A DNA stretch of 64,000 nt from Turicibacter faecis (GTDB taxonomy: Bacteria > Bacillota_I > Bacilli_A > MOL361 > Turicibacteraceae), in the NCBI RefSeq assembly GCF_037076425.1, contig NZ_AP028127.1:340001-404000 (forward strand), in the 5' to 3' direction. The number at the start of each line of letters is the position of its first letter. Positions within the stretch are counted from its first letter, which is position 1. The notes beneath the pieces are model-generated. The model was not told where the DNA came from and searched no databases. It saw nothing but the letters and a program-made list of their open reading frames with translations. Below, piece after piece: positions 60,618 to 64,000 of the stretch. Made by a program: the position numbers and the translations under genes.

Positions 60618-60660
60618 AAAAAGGTAGGAGACTCTCGTGAGAGAAGTTCCTACCTTTTTC
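60618..60660. terminator. Bidirectional terminator
   Basis: A 12-bp stem AAAAAGGTAGGA / TCCTACCTTTTT (60618-60629 / 60648-60659) with an inner CTCTCGTGAGAG hairpin. Confidence 0.94.
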
Positions 60661-60661
60661 A

Positions 60662-62644
60662 TTATTTAAGGTAATTAACGAAAACCTCTTTAACCATTTT
60701 AACAACACCTAATGTGCCGACACCTTCTTGGACATCCTCTACAACCATTGCAACTGATAATTTAGACGATCCTAAATCAGTTGCAACAAACCAACCATTT
60801 TCACTTCCAGTTTGTCCTTGAGTTGATTTGATTTCCGCCGTTCCCGTTTTTCCGGCTAATTGAACCCCATTTATTTTAGCAAGGTGGCCCGTTCCGTCAG
60901 CATCATTTACGACTGCTTGAAAATCGGCTTGTAGAATGGATAGATTCTGTTCTGAAATAATCGCATCCTTTAAAACTGTTGGCTGATAATCTTCACTTAA
61001 AACAAGATGCGGGGACATAATGCTTCCATTGTTGGCAAGTGAGCTATACGCAAGTGCCATATTTAAAGTGGAAACTAAAATTTCGCCTTGTCCGTAGCCT
61101 GTATCTGCTAGTAAAATATCTCCCGTTAGTGATCCACTATTAGAAATCTGACTTTCCTTAATTGGGTAACCAATATTTAAATCGCTTCCGATGGTGAAAT
61201 TATTAGCCCCCTGAATAAGAGCGTCGCTTCCCATAGCTAGGGCATTCATTGCAAAATAAATATTATCGGAATATTTAATCGCTTCTTTAAGGCTAATAGA
61301 TGTTTGATCGTTAATGCGGTGAATATTATAATTTCCCCATGAACGATTAGGTTGCCAAGTAGAACCATTGATGGTTTTAACTTCGTTTGGATTTAATGTT
61401 CCATTTTCAAGCCCAGTTGCCGCTGTAATCAATTTAAATGTAGACCCAGGGGAATAGAGGCTAGCAAATCGGTTTTTCTCGTCTTCATAACCAATTGCCT
61501 CGCGTTGTTGTTGAACACTTTTTGTCATATAGGTTGTAAACCAGTTAGAGTTATAGGAAGGTGAACTTACAAGTGCTAAGACTTCCCCCGTTGTTGAATC
61601 AACTGCTGTCGATGATCCCTTTTGCCCTTTCATACTATCGTAGACAATTTGTTGAAGGTTAGAGTCGAGGGATAAGTGAATATCCTTCCCATTTTCAGGT
61701 TCCTTACTAATCAACGTGTCAACTTTTTCACCCTCACGCTCGATATAAATTTCATAACCGTTGATTCCACGTAAGGTTGTTTCATAGACTTGCTCAAGCC
61801 CAGATTTACCGATCATAGACTGAGCAGTATAAATACCCTCTGTATCTTTTGACAACTCTTCCTCATTAATGGGACGAATGTAACCGAGTAATCTTCCAAA
61901 GGCTTCGCTGTCTTTATAAATACGTCCATGTTTTGCCTGTTTAATAACGCCATCTAAATTTAAACTTTCTAGTATGACGAGTGCCTTCGCATCGGGGAGA
62001 AGATCAACCAGTGGAACAAAGTATTCCTTATTCGTATTTGCCTTTAATTTTTTTGTAATAGTTTCCTCACTAATATCGAGTAACTCAGAAATTTTAGCTA
62101 TTTTTTCAGCTTCATTTTCTTGTTCGAATACGGCGGGGTGAATTCCAACGCTAATTAAGTCGCCATCAGTCGCTAAAGCTTCATTGTTTCGGTCGAGAAT
62201 ACTTCCGCGATTCGCAGTTTTCGTACTAATTCGTACTTTATCGCCGCGTTTCATCGTTGGAAAAATTAAACTTTCACTCCAAAGAATTTTTAACTCCTTA
62301 TTTTCTTTAACAAATGGAAGTGCAAAATCCTTAAGCTTTAATGTTCCTGCGATAGTATCCATTGTTAAATTGAAAGGGATAATGTCATTTTTATGATCAA
62401 TTTCTCCCATTTCAAATGTAAAATGTGCGGCTTTAATTCCAGAATAAATACTTTTGTATTTTGTTACAAATTCCTCTTCTGTTATTCTTTGTTTTGATTC
62501 TTCACTCAGTAGCTGATAAAGCGCGGCGTAATCTCCACCCGAAAGTGTTTCGGTAAAATTTTTAAAAAGCAGTTCATCAGCATTTGAGGAACAACCAGTT
62601 AAGATAACGATGCAGAGTAAAAGAACGGATAGAATTCTTTTCAT
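60662..62644 (-). CDS. MecA-type class B penicillin-binding protein (PbpC-like)
   Basis: A 660-residue transpeptidase that cross-links peptidoglycan. A lipoprotein-type signal (VILTGC, Cys18) anchors it outside. A MecA_N/NTF2-like domain (residues ~25-140) is followed by the PBP dimerisation domain (RGSILDRN onward) and the transpeptidase with SPGSTFK (Ser ~400), SDN (~457) and AGKTGTAE (~596). This layout is that of S. aureus PBP2a and B. subtilis PbpC (PBP3). Such proteins may bind beta-lactams weakly, but resistance cannot be stated. Single gene, AGGAGG ribosome site. Confidence 0.93.
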   Translation of the reverse strand: MKRILSVLLLCIVILTGCSSNADELLFKNFTETLSGGDYAALYQLLSEESKQRITEEEFVTKYKSIYSGIKAAHFTFEMGEIDHKNDIIPFNLTMDTIAGTLKLKDFALPFVKENKELKILWSESLIFPTMKRGDKVRISTKTANRGSILDRNNEALATDGDLISVGIHPAVFEQENEAEKIAKISELLDISEETITKKLKANTNKEYFVPLVDLLPDAKALVILESLNLDGVIKQAKHGRIYKDSEAFGRLLGYIRPINEEELSKDTEGIYTAQSMIGKSGLEQVYETTLRGINGYEIYIEREGEKVDTLISKEPENGKDIHLSLDSNLQQIVYDSMKGQKGSSTAVDSTTGEVLALVSSPSYNSNWFTTYMTKSVQQQREAIGYEDEKNRFASLYSPGSTFKLITAATGLENGTLNPNEVKTINGSTWQPNRSWGNYNIHRINDQTSISLKEAIKYSDNIYFAMNALAMGSDALIQGANNFTIGSDLNIGYPIKESQISNSGSLTGDILLADTGYGQGEILVSTLNMALAYSSLANNGSIMSPHLVLSEDYQPTVLKDAIISEQNLSILQADFQAVVNDADGTGHLAKINGVQLAGKTGTAEIKSTQGQTGSENGWFVATDLGSSKLSVAMVVEDVQEGVGTLGVVKMVKEVFVNYLK

Positions 62645-63200
62645 TTGAAACCTCCTTTTGATGTTTAATGGTTATAAATTGACAACAGCTAAGTAGACTA
62701 GAAAGAATATAGTTCTTTTGTCAATTATACTCGATTTAGTGAATGAAGTATACGTTCCTCCTTTTGAGAAGAGGCGAAGGATTCACATTTTCTCATTTGT
62801 TATAAATTATTGAAATGGAGCGGGGATTATTCCGCTTTTATTTTCTTTTATTGTGGGATGACTTGAAAACGTTTAAACGAAAAAAACAAAATATATCAAA
62901 AGTTTGTATCATAGAATGAGGGAGTGTCCATAATGACCTTAGTAGCCTAGAAGTTAGGCTGACTTTTAAATCGTGGAGTGCTAAACATAAATAGACGAAG
63001 AAGAGATAGATAAAGTATTTGTCGTAGAAAAATAAACTTGATCTTTAGACCCAATGGCAGGGGTAATTTATTATGTGCGACGGTTTTATTAGGGCGCTTT
63101 AGATGAAAGATAGATATGTTGTAAGGTTTTTTTAGTTGGAGAGTTTATTTTGAGTTTATTTAAAGGTGGTAAAATCCAGGCTTAAAAGAGGAGGAGAGAA
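62645..63200. other. Noncoding region before the last ABC gene
   Basis: No gene. A hairpin AGCGG/CCGCT (62819-62836) with a T-rich tail may be a terminator; a cre-like site follows (see 62863-62878). The longer stretch 62880-63200 shows nothing I can support. Confidence 0.45.
62863..62878. promoter_or_regulatory. cre-like site
   Basis: TTGAAAACGTTTAAAC matches the CcpA consensus WTGNAANCGNWNNCW except at one position. It lies 320 bases upstream of the ABC gene, so the target is uncertain. Confidence 0.4.
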
Positions 63201-64000
63201 ATGTTACAGTTAAAAAATATTGTTAAAGATTATATGATTGGTGATTCGACCCAAAAAGTGTTAAAAGGAGTATCCATTAATTTTAGAGCGAATGAATTTG
63301 TTTCTATTTTAGGACCAAGTGGTTCCGGGAAGACAACCCTCCTTAATATTATTGGGGGGCTTGATCAATATACAACCGGTGATTTAATTATTAATGGGGT
63401 ATCAACACAAAAATATAAAGATTCAGATTGGGACCTTTATCGAAATAAGTCGATTGGTTTTGTTTTTCAAAGTTATAATTTAATTCCACATCAAACAGTA
63501 TTGGCTAATGTTGAATTAGCGCTCACTCTTGCGGGGGTGTCTAAATCGGAACGAAGACGGCGTGCTACTGAGGTTTTAACTAAAGTAGGTTTGGCGGATC
63601 ATTTACATAAGAAGCCGAATCAGATGTCAGGGGGACAAATGCAGCGGGTAGCTATTGCTCGGGCCTTAATTAATAACCCTGAAATTTTATTAGCCGATGA
63701 ACCGACAGGTGCATTAGACACTGAAACGAGTGTTCAAATTATGGAATTATTAAAAGAAATCGCCCGCGATAAATTGGTTATCATGGTCACACATAATCCG
63801 GAATTAGCAGAACAGTATTCAACACGGATTATTCGGCTATTGGACGGAAGAATCCAAGATGATACGAGTCCATTAGAGATTGTGCAGACACCATCTTCGG
63901 AAAAGGAAGAAAAAGGTCGACATGTTTCAATGTCTTTTTTAACAGCCTTATCTTTAAGCTTTAACAACTTAAAAACTAAAAAAGGACGAACGATTTTAAC
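63201..64000 (+). CDS. MacB-like ABC transporter, ATPase plus permease (partial)
   Basis: The gene runs past the window end. The first ~230 residues are an ATPase with Walker A GPSGSGKTT, Q-loop FVFQSYNL, signature MSGGQMQRV, Walker [12 protein letters not shown] and H-loop VTHN. The frame continues without a stop into a linker and then SFNNLKTKKGRT, the start of an FtsX-like membrane part, so this is an ATPase-permease fusion as in MacB. Strong site GAGGAGGAG before the ATG. Export of peptides or an envelope role is usual; the neighbour is the PBP gene. Confidence 0.9.
   Translation, partial: MLQLKNIVKDYMIGDSTQKVLKGVSINFRANEFVSILGPSGSGKTTLLNIIGGLDQYTTGDLIINGVSTQKYKDSDWDLYRNKSIGFVFQSYNLIPHQTVLANVELALTLAGVSKSERRRRATEVLTKVGLADHLHKKPNQMSGGQMQRVAIARALINNPEILLADEPTGALDTETSVQIMELLKEIARDKLVIMVTHNPELAEQYSTRIIRLLDGRIQDDTSPLEIVQTPSSEKEEKGRHVSMSFLTALSLSFNNLKTKKGRTIL

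Noticed and set aside
1-64000. CRISPR arrays, prophage genes, rRNA and tRNA genes
   Set aside because: No regular spaced repeats, no phage structural gene and no cloverleaf or rRNA motifs were recognised.

Overview
The window is AT-rich chromosomal DNA of a low-GC Gram-positive bacterium (Firmicutes/Bacillota). Genes carry strong AGGAGG-type ribosome binding sites, GTG and TTG starts occur, and nearly every transcription unit ends in a clear rho-independent hairpin. The mix of a complete diaminopimelate/lysine operon using the acetylated (DapL) route, L-lactate dehydrogenase, a GerMN lipoprotein, a copper CsoR/CopA system, many MATE exporters and paired AraC regulators next to an alpha-galactosidase fits a gut Firmicute. 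Turicibacter or a near relative is my best guess; this is inference from gene content, not a database result. No rRNA, tRNA, CRISPR array or prophage was seen.

Layout. 1-6.5 kb: end of a sensor kinase, two MATE exporters with the decayed tail of another between them, a VanZ-like protein, an unknown membrane protein and a ZIP metal transporter. The second MATE gene is preceded by an 11-codon leader peptide and a hairpin that covers its ribosome binding site. 6.5-10 kb: copper homeostasis (csoR, copA, copZ) with a visible CsoR-type operator. 10-17.4 kb: a secreted papain-fold protein with a lipoprotein partner, a two-gene ThrE-type exporter, a cold shock protein, guanine deaminase with a sugar isomerase-like gene, and small unknowns. 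17.6-24.6 kb: a candidate small RNA with CCCCUCAA motifs, a GH36 alpha-galactosidase with a convergent AraC regulator, a flavoprotein oxidase, a third MATE exporter and a superoxide reductase. 25-32 kb: a degenerate RpiB-like ORF, an AAC(3)-family acetyltransferase, 5-formyl-THF cyclo-ligase, a nucleotidyltransferase, a YczE-type membrane protein, a second AraC regulator, an LEA-like repeat protein and, convergent to it, an unlisted 38-residue hydrophobic peptide with a long structured leader. 32-43.4 kb: a MacB/FtsX-type ABC pair, a pentapeptide-repeat protein with an AlkD-like repair protein, the pseudouridine synthase RluF, YehS-like and P-loop proteins, and an ABC exporter. 43.7-54.1 kb: a 57-residue zinc-ribbon protein and the lysine operon lysA-dapG-dapL-asd-dapA-dapB-dapH, then an IS3-family element lying in older IS debris, then dapF. 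54.3-64 kb: a CNT nucleoside transporter, a TauE/SafE exporter, a GerMN lipoprotein, ldh, a Cof-type phosphatase, two small-RNA-like units, a YciI protein, a MecA-type penicillin-binding protein and the start of another MacB-like transporter.

The best leads for something undescribed are the leader-peptide/hairpin control of the MATE gene at 4.4 kb, the CCCCUCAA small RNA at 17.7 kb, and the small hydrophobic peptide gene at 31.4 kb. The rest is mostly recognisable metabolism, transport and resistance functions.
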